NCBI GenBank assembly: GCA_020160755.1
Contig: JAIUPN010000006.1
Location: forward strand, 124,001-188,000
DNA: 64,000 nt
DNA from: Pseudomonadota bacterium
GTDB lineage: Bacteria > Pseudomonadota > Alphaproteobacteria > Sphingomonadales > Sphingomonadaceae
Direction of reading: 5' to 3'
How positions within the stretch are numbered: position 1 is the stretch's first letter; each line of letters begins with the position of its first letter. Below are positions 43,682 through 52,689 of the stretch, piece after piece. Under the pieces are notes generated by a model. It made no database searches and had not been told where the DNA came from. It saw nothing but the letters and a program-made list of their open reading frames with translations. The position numbers were made by a program, and so were the translations under genes.

Positions 43682-44812
43682 TCAGACGCCGCAGATCAGT
43701 TCGCTCTGCCCGCGCGACTTGGCGCCGCCATCGGTCGGGCGGATCGTCGTCGCGACGGCAACATCGTCGTCGGCCGCAAAATCGCCATTCTTGTCGACCT
43801 TGAAGCCCATCCGCCGGAAAGCGGCCTGGACTTTGCTTGCCGGGTCGCCGAACGCAACGCCCTGCCACTCATAGCCGACGATCACCGCCGTCACACGCAA
43901 GTCGCGAAATCTTTTGTCGACCGGGAAGTCATATTCTTCCGCGGTTTCTTCGACATTCTGTGCATCGCGTGCTTTGCGCGCCTTTTCGAAATAGGGCTCG
44001 AGCTCCGGGCCGAGTTCGCAGGTACGCGCGTCGAACTGGACAAGCGTGTTGGCCACCGCGCCTTTCGCTGCCGACGGTTCGGTCGCACAGGCCGAAGAGA
44101 CCGGCATATAGCCGACGCCGCCGTCCGGCAGCCCGACTTCGGTAAAGCCGTCGGCAGTGGCGCCGACCAGCCGGACTGCAGCGCCCGGCTTCAGGACCAT
44201 TTTGGAGGCCGCACCCGATGTGGCGCTTTCCAGCACCGTGCACTGCGCGGTCGTGATGCGGTCGCTGCCGTCGAGGCTTGCCAGCGCGGGCGGAGCCGAT
44301 TTCGCAAGATTGGCGAGGCTGACGAAGCCGCTGCTGCCCTCAAGTTTGAGCCATTGCTTGCCGCGCTCGTCCGTAACGAGCTTACCTGTCGCCTTTTCCC
44401 CGCGCTTCAGCGACCCGATGATTTTCGATCCCTGAAGCGACGCCCGGTCGCGCAAATTGGCCTCTGCCACGGCATAGAGCGTTGCCGTCTCTGCCCTGGC
44501 ACGGTCCTCGCCCGCGTCGGCGGTTTCGACGGTGTCGGCCTTGTCTGCGGAGCTTGAGAGGCCCAGCCAGGCGCCACCCCCGATCGCGACGGCCAGCAGC
44601 GCCGCGCCGCCGAGCAGCAGGCCGGTCCGACGCGGTGCCGGCGCGTCGCCTCCGGCGTCCATGTCCATGGCGGGCGACGGTGCCGGGGTGATGTTGGGTG
44701 AGGCGACGGGGTCGGCGATACTTTCCGCACCGGAAACCGCCGCGCCGCATGACGCGCAGAAGCGCGCCTCGGGTGAAAGCGCCGATCCGCATTCGGAACA
44801 AAAATTCGCCAT
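43682..44812 (-). CDS. Zinc-ribbon, transmembrane, SH3-domain protein of unknown function
   Basis: The 376-residue product starts MANFCSECGSALSPEARFCA with a four-cysteine zinc ribbon (CxxC, CxxC). A Pro/Ala/Asp linker and one membrane helix (RTGLLLGGAALLAVAIGGGA, about residues 62-83) follow. Outside comes a bacterial SH3 domain (LYAVAEANLRDRASLQGSKI onward), a second SH3-like stretch (AAVRLVGATADGFTEV) with two cysteines, and a final domain of about 100 residues ending KSRGQSELICGV. It is probably a tail-exposed envelope sensor or scaffold. I know no named family for the whole architecture. Confidence 0.8.
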   Translation of the reverse strand: MANFCSECGSALSPEARFCASCGAAVSGAESIADPVASPNITPAPSPAMDMDAGGDAPAPRRTGLLLGGAALLAVAIGGGAWLGLSSSADKADTVETADAGEDRARAETATLYAVAEANLRDRASLQGSKIIGSLKRGEKATGKLVTDERGKQWLKLEGSSGFVSLANLAKSAPPALASLDGSDRITTAQCTVLESATSGAASKMVLKPGAAVRLVGATADGFTEVGLPDGGVGYMPVSSACATEPSAAKGAVANTLVQFDARTCELGPELEPYFEKARKARDAQNVEETAEEYDFPVDKRFRDLRVTAVIVGYEWQGVAFGDPASKVQAAFRRMGFKVDKNGDFAADDDVAVATTIRPTDGGAKSRGQSELICGV

Positions 44813-45103
44813 TCCTTCTAGTCCTTTGATTCGTTGACGTGTTTCTCGCGGGCTCCGGTTAGCCAGCAATTGTGTGCCGTCGATGTGATCGACCGCACAT
44901 TGATCGAATAATCAATGAAATTCGTATGATAGACGCGCAGCTTCGGCGCTTCTCGCAAATTTGCGGGGTACGTCCCGCAAAGCGACTTGCGCACGCGTAA
45001 ACGGCGTCATCCCTGTAGCAAGGCCTCCGCGTAACGCATCGCCTGGTGACGTTCATATATAGGCCCGCAGCCGATCGCGCGCCGACAGCCCGAAAGGTCG
45101 AGC

Positions 45104-45496
45104 TTACGCCAGCGCGTCGAACGCCATCCGCGCCCTTGCCACCTTTTCCAGATTGGCTTCGGCCCAGACCCAGACGCCGCAGAAGGCTTCGCCGAGGCTG
45201 TGGCCAAGATCGGTCAGGCAATATTCGACCTTGGGCGGGACGACCGGGTGGACTGTCCGCACGAGCAGTCCGTCGCGCTCCATCGCGCGCAGTGTCTGCG
45301 TCAGCATCTTCTGGCTGATGCCGGGAACGCGCCGTCCCAATTCGGTGAAACGGCAGGTTCCGTGATCCTCCAGCTCCTCGAGAACGAGGAGAGTCCATTT
45401 GTCCGCGACCCGCCCGATGAGTTCGTTGACGAGCGTTTCGACGCGTGGATCGACCGGCGCATTCGGGTCGTAGGACATATTTTTGACGTTCGACAT
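45104..45496 (-). CDS. HxlR family transcriptional regulator
   Basis: A 130-residue winged helix-turn-helix protein. The family core is GRVADKWTLLVLEEL, then CRFTELGRRVPGISQKMLTQ, LRAMERDGLLVR and PPKVEYCLTDLGHSL. Many HxlR proteins sense quinones or other electrophiles with an N-terminal cysteine; here the first Cys is residue 48, in the DNA-binding fold. ATG at 45496 is preferred over the longer frame to 45592. It is divergent from an SDR gene with a palindrome between them, the typical regulator-target arrangement. Confidence 0.9.
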   Translation of the reverse strand: MSNVKNMSYDPNAPVDPRVETLVNELIGRVADKWTLLVLEELEDHGTCRFTELGRRVPGISQKMLTQTLRAMERDGLLVRTVHPVVPPKVEYCLTDLGHSLGEAFCGVWVWAEANLEKVARARMAFDALA

Positions 45497-45531
45497 GACG
45501 GAAAATCCAAATCTCTCTTCTGGGTACCTAT

Positions 45532-45547
45532 GGCACTTTCGAGTGCC
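45532..45547. promoter_or_regulatory. Candidate HxlR operator
   Basis: GGCACT-TTCG-AGTGCC, a perfect six-base inverted repeat, is embedded in the 113-base gap between the divergent HxlR and SDR genes, with GGTACC just before it. Confidence 0.45.
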
Positions 45548-45609
45548 TACTTTCTTTTGGAGAGTATAGGGATATTCAGGCCTCCTCACCACCCCGAAGG
45601 AGGCAATCG

Positions 45610-46353
45610 ATGAAAACCACAGGCAACACCATCCTCGTTACCGGCGGCGGTTCGGGCATCGGACTGGCGCTCGCGCAGCGCTGGCACGACGCCGGCAACA
45701 CGGTCATCATAACCGGACGCAACGCCGACAAGCTGGCGGCAGCGACGATCGGCCGCCCGAACATGCACGCGGTGTCGCTCGACGTTACCGACCCGGATGC
45801 GATCGCGGCCTTTGCTGCTGCGGTGGTGGAGCGCTTCCCCTCGCTCAATATACTGGTCAACAACGCCGGCATCATGAACACCGAGGATGTAAGTGCAAAG
45901 CGCGACCTGACGCAGGCCGAGGCGACGGTCGTCACCAACATCCTCGGCCCGATCCGGCTGATCGACGCGCTCGTCGATCATCTGGCGGCGCAGACGGACA
46001 GCGCGATCGTCAATGTGACGTCGGGGCTGGCGTTCGTGCCCTTTCCCAAGGCGCCGACCTATTCGGCGACCAAGGCGGCGATGCACAGTTACTCGGTCGC
46101 GCTGCGCATCCAGCTCGAAGGCAAGGTCGAGGTCATCGAACTCGCCCCGCCCGCGGTACGCACCGACCTGACACCCGGCCAGTCGACGCGCGAGGGCTAT
46201 ATGCCGCTCGACGACTTCGCCGACGAGGTAATGACGTTGTTCGCGCAACAACCGACGCCGCCGGAAATCCTAGTGCAGAATGTTCTGCCGCTACGCAACG
46301 CCGAGGCGAACGGGACGGTGCAGCAGGTGCTCGCCATGCTGAAGTCGCTGTAA
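45610..46353 (+). CDS. Short-chain dehydrogenase (DltE-like)
   Basis: A 247-residue SDR. The cofactor motif [17 protein letters not shown] and the active-site YSATKAAMH are in place, and the YxxxK pair is intact. It resembles the DltE/YbbO-type oxidoreductases often controlled by HxlR regulators. The ATG is preceded by AAGGAGG, a very strong ribosome-binding site. Its position opposite the HxlR gene suggests induction by an electrophile or quinone, and reduction of an aldehyde or ketone, which is inference. Confidence 0.9.
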   Translation: MKTTGNTILVTGGGSGIGLALAQRWHDAGNTVIITGRNADKLAAATIGRPNMHAVSLDVTDPDAIAAFAAAVVERFPSLNILVNNAGIMNTEDVSAKRDLTQAEATVVTNILGPIRLIDALVDHLAAQTDSAIVNVTSGLAFVPFPKAPTYSATKAAMHSYSVALRIQLEGKVEVIELAPPAVRTDLTPGQSTREGYMPLDDFADEVMTLFAQQPTPPEILVQNVLPLRNAEANGTVQQVLAMLKSL

Positions 46354-46366
46354 CGGGCACGAAAAG

Positions 46367-46397
46367 GCCGTTTGCTGCCGGGGCTGGCGCAAACGGC
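46367..46397 (+). terminator. Hairpin after the SDR gene, possible terminator
   Basis: Nine-base arms GCCGTTTGC and GCAAACGGC with a 13-base loop, beginning 14 bases after the stop; the T-run after it is short (TTT), so termination is uncertain. Confidence 0.5.
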
Positions 46398-46423
46398 GCT
46401 TTGCCACTATATGGCCGCGCATC

Positions 46424-47671
46424 ATGCAGATTCCCGGCCATATCGACCCCGTCACGACGGGCACCGTTCCCTTGCGCGGCGGCAACCGCATCGACCTTGT
46501 CGGGCTGACGCGCGACGCGATCGGCGGGGTGCTGGTCGAGGCGGGGCTCGACGCCAAGGGTGCGAAGCTGCGCGCCAAGCAGATCTGGCACTGGATCTAT
46601 CACCGCGGCGTCACCGATTTCGAGGCGATGACCGACATCGCCAAAACGATGCGCCCCTGGTTGACCGACCGTTTCATCATCGGCCGCCCGACGGTGCGCG
46701 AGGCGCAGGTGTCGAGCGACGGCACGCGCAAATGGCTGCTCGCCGCTGCCGACGGGCAGGAATATGAAATGGTCTTCATCCCCGACGCCGATCGGGGAAC
46801 GCTGTGCGTGTCGAGCCAGGTCGGCTGCACGCTCAATTGCCGCTTCTGCCACACCGGGACGATGCGCCTCGTCCGCAACCTCGCCGCGGGCGAGATCGTC
46901 GGACAGGTGCTGCTCGCGCGCGACGCCCTCGGCGAATGGCCGAAGGGCACGATGGCGGGCTTCGGCCCCGATCCCGAGGATGACGACGCCGACGAAGAGG
47001 CGGGGCATTACACCGCCGATGGGCGGATGCTCACCAACATCGTGATGATGGGCATGGGCGAACCGCTGTATAATTTCGACGAGGTCAAGGGCGCGCTCAA
47101 GATCGTCATGGACGGCGACGGACTGGCGCTGTCGAAGCGGCGGATCACCCTGTCGACAAGCGGCGTCGTGCCGATGATGGCGCGCGCCGGCGAAGAGATC
47201 GGCGTCAACCTCGCGGTCTCGCTCCACGCGGTGTCGAAGGAAGTGCGCGACGAGATCGTGCCGCTCAACCGCAAATATGGCATCGAGGAACTGCTGCAGG
47301 CGTGCGCCGACTATCCCGGCGCGAACAACGCGCGACGCATCACGTTCGAATATGTGATGCTGAAGGACAAGAATGACAGCGACGCCGATGCGCGCGAACT
47401 TGTCCGCCTCATCAAACACTACGGCCTGCCCGCAAAGGTCAATCTGATCCCCTTTAATCCCTGGCCCGGCGCGCCCTATGAATGTTCGTCGCCCGAGCGC
47501 GTGCGCGCGTTCAGCAGCCTGATTTTCAAGGCCGGGATTTCGGCGCCGGTGCGCACCCCGCGCGGGCGCGACATCATGGCCGCGTGCGGGCAGCTCAAGA
47601 GCGCCGCGACCAAACCGACGCGCGCCGAACTCGACCGCATCGCCGAGGAAAAGCAGGCCGCGCTCGGCTGA
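46424..47671 (+). CDS. rlmN: 23S rRNA (adenine-2503-C2)/tRNA (adenine-37-C2) methyltransferase RlmN
   Basis: RlmN is a radical-SAM enzyme that methylates A2503 of 23S rRNA and A37 of some tRNAs. The 415-residue product has [20 protein letters not shown] in its N-terminal region (20 residues, RNA-binding fold). It then has the cluster motif [11 protein letters not shown] (CxxxCxxC), [12 protein letters not shown] and the SLHAV segment. The later methyl-carrier cysteine is in the C-terminal AACGQL. The family region around residues 185-205 carries an acidic insert ([13 protein letters not shown]), typical of sphingomonads. Monocistronic. Confidence 0.96.
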   Translation: MQIPGHIDPVTTGTVPLRGGNRIDLVGLTRDAIGGVLVEAGLDAKGAKLRAKQIWHWIYHRGVTDFEAMTDIAKTMRPWLTDRFIIGRPTVREAQVSSDGTRKWLLAAADGQEYEMVFIPDADRGTLCVSSQVGCTLNCRFCHTGTMRLVRNLAAGEIVGQVLLARDALGEWPKGTMAGFGPDPEDDDADEEAGHYTADGRMLTNIVMMGMGEPLYNFDEVKGALKIVMDGDGLALSKRRITLSTSGVVPMMARAGEEIGVNLAVSLHAVSKEVRDEIVPLNRKYGIEELLQACADYPGANNARRITFEYVMLKDKNDSDADARELVRLIKHYGLPAKVNLIPFNPWPGAPYECSSPERVRAFSSLIFKAGISAPVRTPRGRDIMAACGQLKSAATKPTRAELDRIAEEKQAALG

Positions 47672-47898
47672 TAATCGCGCGCGCCGCGCCGATTCGTCCC
47701 CTTCCCCATCGCGAATTTCCCGTCCGCAAGGCCTGTCGGGGCCCGGCGCATACCTATGCCGTGTTGCAAAAACAACACAGGTAAGAAAATTGTCACATTC
47801 TGAATGATCCGTTCATTGCAGCGACAGCCGCGAACCCCAATTTGAGGACAGGTCGCGACCCAAAGGGCGTGTCCGAACTTGAAAGAAGGAATAACAAA

Positions 47899-48351
47899 AT
47901 GAAGAAATTCGCAGTTGCAGCCGCTCTCCTGACGGCCATCGTTGCAACCCCCGCTATGGCACAGGGCGAAGGTCGCGTCGAAGTACGCGGCGGCTATGTC
48001 ACGGGCAGCGGCCTCGACGACGCCACGCTTGGCGCCGCGGCCGGCTATGATTTCGACCTCGGCTCGACGGCATTCGCCGGCGCCGAAATCGCAGGCGACA
48101 AGGTGCTGATCGACGGCGCCAAGGTCCAGTTCTCGTCGGGTGCCCGCCTCGGTGCCAAGGTCGGCGCCAACGGCAAGGCCTATGTCAACGGCGGCTACAC
48201 CTTCGGCCAGATCGACGATCCCTATGTCGGTGCCGGTTACCAGCACAAGCTGGGCCAGAACCTGTACGCCAAGGCCGAATATCGCCACCAGTTCATCGAG
48301 AACTTCAGCGACTTCGACACCTTCGCGGTCGGCGTCGGCTTCGCTTTCTGA
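47899..48351 (+). CDS. Small outer-membrane beta-barrel protein
   Basis: A 150-residue exported protein: signal MKKFAVAAALLTAIVATPAMA, then alternating beta strands (RVEVRGGYVTGSG, AAGYDFDLGS, GAGYQHKLG) and a C-terminal FAVGVGFAF ending in Phe, the signal for outer-membrane insertion. It has about eight strands, OmpW/OmpX-like. AAGGA lies before the ATG. The 227-base upstream region holds its promoter. A strong terminator follows, so it is a single-gene unit. Confidence 0.87.
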   Translation: MKKFAVAAALLTAIVATPAMAQGEGRVEVRGGYVTGSGLDDATLGAAAGYDFDLGSTAFAGAEIAGDKVLIDGAKVQFSSGARLGAKVGANGKAYVNGGYTFGQIDDPYVGAGYQHKLGQNLYAKAEYRHQFIENFSDFDTFAVGVGFAF

Positions 48352-48375
48352 TCTTTCGGACAGCGATGAAACAGG

Positions 48376-48402
48376 AAGGGGCGGCCCAATGGGTCGCCCC
48401 TT
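48376..48402 (+). terminator. Terminator after the beta-barrel gene
   Basis: Arms AAGGGGCGGCCC and GGGTCGCCCCTT (one G-T pair) with loop AAT, followed by a T-rich stretch. Confidence 0.88.
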
Positions 48403-48435
48403 TTCTTTTGCGTGCGATCCGGCCACGGTAAGCCA

Positions 48436-48759
48436 ATGACGGCATGGGCATATATCGGCGCGGCGCTCGCCGAAATCGCAGGCTGCTTCGCTTTCTGGGC
48501 GTGGCTGCGGATGGACAAGCCGGTGTGGTGGCTCGCCCCCGGAATGGCGTCGCTGGCGCTGTTCGCTTACCTGCTCACGCTCGTCGATGCCGAACATGCC
48601 GGGCGCACCTACGCGGCCTATGGCGGCGTCTATATCGCGGCCGCGCTGGTGTGGCTGTGGGCGGTCGAGGGTGCGAAGCCCGACCGCTGGGACCTGATCG
48701 GCGCCGCCGTGTGCCTCGGCGGGGCGGCGATCATCCTGTTCGGGCCGCGCGCGAGCTAG
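48436..48759 (+). CDS. YnfA family (UPF0060) membrane protein
   Basis: A 107-residue protein with four membrane helices and the family start [20 protein letters not shown]. The motifs [14 protein letters not shown] and [19 protein letters not shown] are standard. The family is related to small multidrug-resistance transporters, with function unproven. Its TAG stop shares the CTAG at 48756-48759 with the convergent arylesterase. Confidence 0.92.
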   Translation: MTAWAYIGAALAEIAGCFAFWAWLRMDKPVWWLAPGMASLALFAYLLTLVDAEHAGRTYAAYGGVYIAAALVWLWAVEGAKPDRWDLIGAAVCLGGAAIILFGPRAS

Positions 48760-49469
48760 CCCGTATTGGGCAGCGCCTGCTCGACGAGCGGCGCCAGCCC
48801 CTCGGCGACGACCTTCACCCCCCTGGCATTGGGATGCATATTGTCGCCGAGCATAAGCGCCTTGTCGGTGACGACATTGTCGAGGATGAAGGGATAGAAG
48901 CTCGCGCCATATTTCGACGCGAGTTCGGGATAGATGGGGTTGAACTTCTTCGCATAGTCGCTGCCCAGATTGGGCGCGGCCATCATGCCGGTCAGCAGCA
49001 CCGGGATTTCGCGCCTTTTCAGTTCGGCGAGCATCGCGTCGAGATTGGCGCGCGTCTGGTCGGGGCCGATGCCGCGCAGCATGTCGTTGCCGCCGAGCCC
49101 GAGGATGACGAGCGCGGGCTTCGCCTTTGCATTGTCGAGCACATAGGTCAGCCGCTGGCGCCCCGCAGCGGTCGTATCACCCGAAACCCCCGCATTCTGG
49201 ACGCGCGCGGCGACGCCATCGTCGGTGAGCGCGGCCTGCAATTGCGGCGCGAGCCCTTCCTTTGGGCCGAGCTGGTAACCGGCATAGAGGCTGTCGCCGA
49301 ACGCGATGACCAGCGGCGCGTTGGCGGGGATCGCGGGCGCGGCTTTCGCGACCGCCTTGTCGTTAGTCGAAGCCGACGGGTTCTCCGCCGATCCACATGC
49401 GGCGAGCGGTTGGCAAAGCGCGATTGCGCAACCATATATTAGGAAAGAGCGCCATCCGGCCGTTCTCAT
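48756..49469 (-). CDS. Lipoprotein arylesterase/lysophospholipase, TesA-like (SGNH hydrolase)
   Basis: A 237-residue GDSL hydrolase. Signal [18 protein letters not shown] leads to a lipobox LAAC. Block I is [10 protein letters not shown] with the nucleophile Ser, block III is GLGGNDML and block V is DNMHPNARG with the acid and His. TesA-type enzymes cleave aryl esters, acyl-CoA and lysophospholipids in the periplasm. The divergent ABC genes next to it reproduce the tesA-ybbA-ybbP order of E. coli. The start at 49469 is only 16 bases from that of the ATPase. Confidence 0.92.
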   Translation of the reverse strand: MRTAGWRSFLIYGCAIALCQPLAACGSAENPSASTNDKAVAKAAPAIPANAPLVIAFGDSLYAGYQLGPKEGLAPQLQAALTDDGVAARVQNAGVSGDTTAAGRQRLTYVLDNAKAKPALVILGLGGNDMLRGIGPDQTRANLDAMLAELKRREIPVLLTGMMAAPNLGSDYAKKFNPIYPELASKYGASFYPFILDNVVTDKALMLGDNMHPNARGVKVVAEGLAPLVEQALPNTG

Positions 49470-49485
49470 TTCAAAGGGTCCTCTC

Positions 49486-50187
49486 TTGCCCGACGCCCAA
49501 CGACAATCGCCGAACGTGGCGATCGCCGCCCGCAATGTGACGCTCACGCTCGGAAGCGACAAGGCCCCGGTTGAAATTTTGCGCGGCGTCGACCTCGAGG
49601 TCGAAGCTGGAACCTCGGTCGCGCTGCTCGGCCCGTCGGGGTCGGGCAAAAGCTCGCTGATGGCGGTGCTCGCCGGTCTGGAGCGCGCGAATGACGGCAG
49701 CATCAATGTCGCCGGACTCGATTTCGCGACGATGGACGAGGACGACCTCGCCCGCGCGCGCCGCGGCCGGATCGGCATCGTGTTGCAGGCGTTCCACCTG
49801 CTCCCGACTATGACCGCGCTCGAGAATGTCGCGGTGCCGCTCGAACTCGCAGGGATAGCCGACCCGTTCGGCCGCGCCGCCGCCGAGCTCGAAGCCGTCG
49901 GGCTCGGCCATCGCCTGACCCATTATCCCGCGCAACTTTCGGGCGGCGAGCAGCAGCGCGTCGCGATCGCGCGCGCGATGGCGAGTTCGCCCGCGATCAT
50001 CTTTGCCGACGAGCCGACGGGCAATCTCGACACCGCGACCGGCCATGCGATCATCGACCTGATCTTCGCGCGCCGTGCCGCCCTCGGCGCGACCCTGCTG
50101 ATCATCACCCACGATCCCGAACTCGCCGAGCATTGCGACCGCGTCGTCGTGATGCACGACGGCAAGATCGAAGAGCGGGCTGCTTAA
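49486..50187 (+). CDS. ABC transporter ATP-binding protein (YbbA/LolD type)
   Basis: A 233-residue ATPase with Walker A GPSGSGKSS, the signature LSGGEQQRVAIARA, Walker B IIFADEPTGNLD and the switch histidine in IITHDPEL. The MacB/LolD subgroup motif FHLLPTMTALENV is present. I place the start at TTG 49486, which follows AAAGGG. The upstream open frame to 49306 runs antisense through the esterase start, and GTG 49516 is a second option. The permease starts immediately at 50188. Confidence 0.92.
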   Translation: MPDAQRQSPNVAIAARNVTLTLGSDKAPVEILRGVDLEVEAGTSVALLGPSGSGKSSLMAVLAGLERANDGSINVAGLDFATMDEDDLARARRGRIGIVLQAFHLLPTMTALENVAVPLELAGIADPFGRAAAELEAVGLGHRLTHYPAQLSGGEQQRVAIARAMASSPAIIFADEPTGNLDTATGHAIIDLIFARRAALGATLLIITHDPELAEHCDRVVVMHDGKIEERAA

Positions 50188-52689
50188 GTGCTCCCGCTCA
50201 CCACGCTCTGGCGGATCGCGCGCCGCGACCTCGCGACGCGCATCCGCGGTCTGCGCCTCCTCGCGGTCTGCCTGTTCCTCGGCGTGGCGACGCTCGCGGC
50301 GATCGGCAGCCTGACGAGCGGCATCACCTCCGAGCTCGAGGTCCGCGGGCAGACGATCCTCGGCGGCGACGTCGAATTCAGCCTGCCGCAACGCGAAGCA
50401 ACCGCCGACGAAATGGCGGGCTTTCGCCGCGTCGGCGTCCCGTCAGCGACGGTGCGGATGCGCGCGATGGCGAATGCGCCGGGCGGCGATGCGCTGCTGT
50501 CCGAATTGAAGGCGGTCGACGCCGTCTATCCACTCTACGGCACGATGCGGCTGGAAAGCGGCGCGCGCAAAGGCCCGCCGCCACCCGGCTGCATCTGGAT
50601 CGGCAAGGATCTCGCGTCGCGGCTCGACCTGAAGGTCGGCGGCGGGGTCGAGTTCGGCGACAAGATGTTCCGCATCGACGGCATCATCGCCGAAGAACCC
50701 GACCGGCTCGGCGAAGGCTTCACCCTCGGTCCCGTCGCGATCATCGGCCTCGCCGACCTGCCCGCGACGCAGCTCGTCCAGCCGGGCAGTCTCTACGAGA
50801 GCAAATATCGCGTCCGCCTGCCCGATGGCGCCAATCCCGAAGCGGTCGGCAAGGCGCTGACCGCCGAATTCCCCGGCGCGGGCTGGGACATCACCGACAG
50901 CAGCAACGGCGCGCCGGGAACGCGGCGTTTCATCGAGCGGATGGGGCAATTCCTGTCGCTGGTCGGGCTCGCCGCGCTCGTCATCGCGGGCATCGGGGTC
51001 GGCAACGGCGTCGCGAGCTATCTTGCGGGCAAGCGTCCCGGCCTCGCGACGCTGAAGGTGCTCGGCGCCGACAGCGCCGCGGTGCTGCGCATCTATGGCT
51101 TGCAGATACTGGCGGTCGCCGCGGTGTCGATCCTCGCCGGGCTGGCCGTCGGCGCGATTGCGCCGCTCGCGATCAGCGCCATCGCCGGCGACGTGCTGCC
51201 GGTGCGGCCGGGGTTCGCACTCTACCCCTTGCCGCTCGGCGTCAGCGCGGCCTATGGCCTGCTCATCGCCATCGCCTTTGCGCTGCCGCCGCTCGCGGCG
51301 ACGAAACATGTGCCCGCGGCGGGTCTCTACCGCGCGACGGTCGACCGCGCAGCGCGGATCGACCGGCCGACGCTGATCGCCGTCGCCGCCGCTTTCCTCG
51401 CGATCGTCGCGCTAGCGGTCGGCACCGCGCGCGAGCCCTTGTTCGCATTGGGCTTCATCGGCGCAGCGATCGGACTGCTGCTGATCCTTGTCGGGCTCGG
51501 CTGGCTGGTGCGCCGCACCGCGAGCCGCCTGCCGCGGCTGAAACGTCCATTGTTCCGCCTCGCTCTCGCGAACCTGCATCGGCCGGGCGCGGCGACGGGC
51601 GCGCTCGTCGTCGCGCTCGGGCTAGGCCTGACGCTCTTCGTCACGCTCGCCGCGATCCAGACGAGCATCACCGCCGAGATTGCGCGCACCGTGCCGCAGC
51701 GGGCGCCGAGCTTCTTCGTGCTCGACGTGCCGCGCGATGCGACGGCGCAATTCCGTTCGATGGTGACCGGCGCGGCCCCCGACGCGCAGATCAACATGAT
51801 CCCGGCGCTGCGCGGCAGCGTCACCGAATTTCGCGGGCGACGCGTCGACGAGCTTGCCGAGCTGCCCGAAAACGCCTGGGTGCTGCGCGGCGACCGCGGG
51901 CTGACCTATAGCCCCGTCCTGCCGAACGGCAGCGAACTGGTCAGCGGAAAATGGTGGGCGGCCGGCTATAAGGGCCCGCCGCTGGTCAGCGTCGAGGAGG
52001 AGGTCGCGGCATCGCTGGGGCTGAAGATCGGCGACACGCTCAGCGTCAATGTGCTAGGGGTCGAGGTGCAGGCGAAGGTCGCATCGACGCGCACCGTGAG
52101 CTGGGACAATTTCGGGCTCAACTATGTGCTCGTCTTCTCGCCCGGCACCTTCGACGCCGCGCCGCACAATATGGTCGCCACGGTCGCCGTCGGGCCGCAG
52201 GCCGAAGCCGAACTCGCGCGCAGCATCCCGCGCGCCTTCCCGTCGGCGTCGCTGATCGCGGTGCGCGACGTGGTGTCGCAGGTGACGACTTTGCTCACGC
52301 AGATGAGCCAGGCGATCGCCGCGGCCGCGAGCATCGCGATCCTTGCGGGTATCGCGGTGCTGATCGGCGCGATCGCCGCGAGCCGCGAGCGGCGCGTCTA
52401 CGACAGCGTGATCCTGAAGCTGCTCGGCGCGACGCGGGGGCAGATATTGGGGGCTCAGGCGATAGAATATGCCGTGCTCGCGGCGATCCTCGCGGTGCTC
52501 GCGCTCGGGCTCGGGCTGATCGCGGCGCGCTATGTTGTCGTCAGCCTGTTCGACTTCACCTTCGCACCCGACCCGCTGATCGTCGGCGCGACGTTGATCG
52601 GCGGCGCGGGCCTCGCCTTCCTGATCGGGATCGCGGGAAGCTGGCCTTTGCTGTCGGCCAAGCCCGCGCAGGCGCTGCGGAGTCTCTAG
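50188..52689 (+). CDS. FtsX-type ABC transporter permease (YbbP-like)
   Basis: An 833-residue permease using GTG. It has the N-terminal helix and MacB-type periplasmic region, then three and more hydrophobic segments near residues 250-420, a second periplasmic domain (about 455-690) and a final FtsX block (SIAILAGIAVLIGAIAASRERR). It lies directly after its ATPase and divergent from the TesA-like esterase. This is the ybbA-ybbP unit, thought to act in lipid or lipoprotein handling in the envelope; the exact substrate is unknown. The stop shares CTAG with the convergent TauE gene. Confidence 0.92.
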   Translation: MLPLTTLWRIARRDLATRIRGLRLLAVCLFLGVATLAAIGSLTSGITSELEVRGQTILGGDVEFSLPQREATADEMAGFRRVGVPSATVRMRAMANAPGGDALLSELKAVDAVYPLYGTMRLESGARKGPPPPGCIWIGKDLASRLDLKVGGGVEFGDKMFRIDGIIAEEPDRLGEGFTLGPVAIIGLADLPATQLVQPGSLYESKYRVRLPDGANPEAVGKALTAEFPGAGWDITDSSNGAPGTRRFIERMGQFLSLVGLAALVIAGIGVGNGVASYLAGKRPGLATLKVLGADSAAVLRIYGLQILAVAAVSILAGLAVGAIAPLAISAIAGDVLPVRPGFALYPLPLGVSAAYGLLIAIAFALPPLAATKHVPAAGLYRATVDRAARIDRPTLIAVAAAFLAIVALAVGTAREPLFALGFIGAAIGLLLILVGLGWLVRRTASRLPRLKRPLFRLALANLHRPGAATGALVVALGLGLTLFVTLAAIQTSITAEIARTVPQRAPSFFVLDVPRDATAQFRSMVTGAAPDAQINMIPALRGSVTEFRGRRVDELAELPENAWVLRGDRGLTYSPVLPNGSELVSGKWWAAGYKGPPLVSVEEEVAASLGLKIGDTLSVNVLGVEVQAKVASTRTVSWDNFGLNYVLVFSPGTFDAAPHNMVATVAVGPQAEAELARSIPRAFPSASLIAVRDVVSQVTTLLTQMSQAIAAAASIAILAGIAVLIGAIAASRERRVYDSVILKLLGATRGQILGAQAIEYAVLAAILAVLALGLGLIAARYVVVSLFDFTFAPDPLIVGATLIGGAGLAFLIGIAGSWPLLSAKPAQALRSL

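Noticed and set aside
44813..45103. Small gene in the 291-base gap between the zinc-ribbon and HxlR genes
   Set aside because: Open frames there are short, overlap HxlR in antisense and have no ribosome-binding site or conserved pattern.
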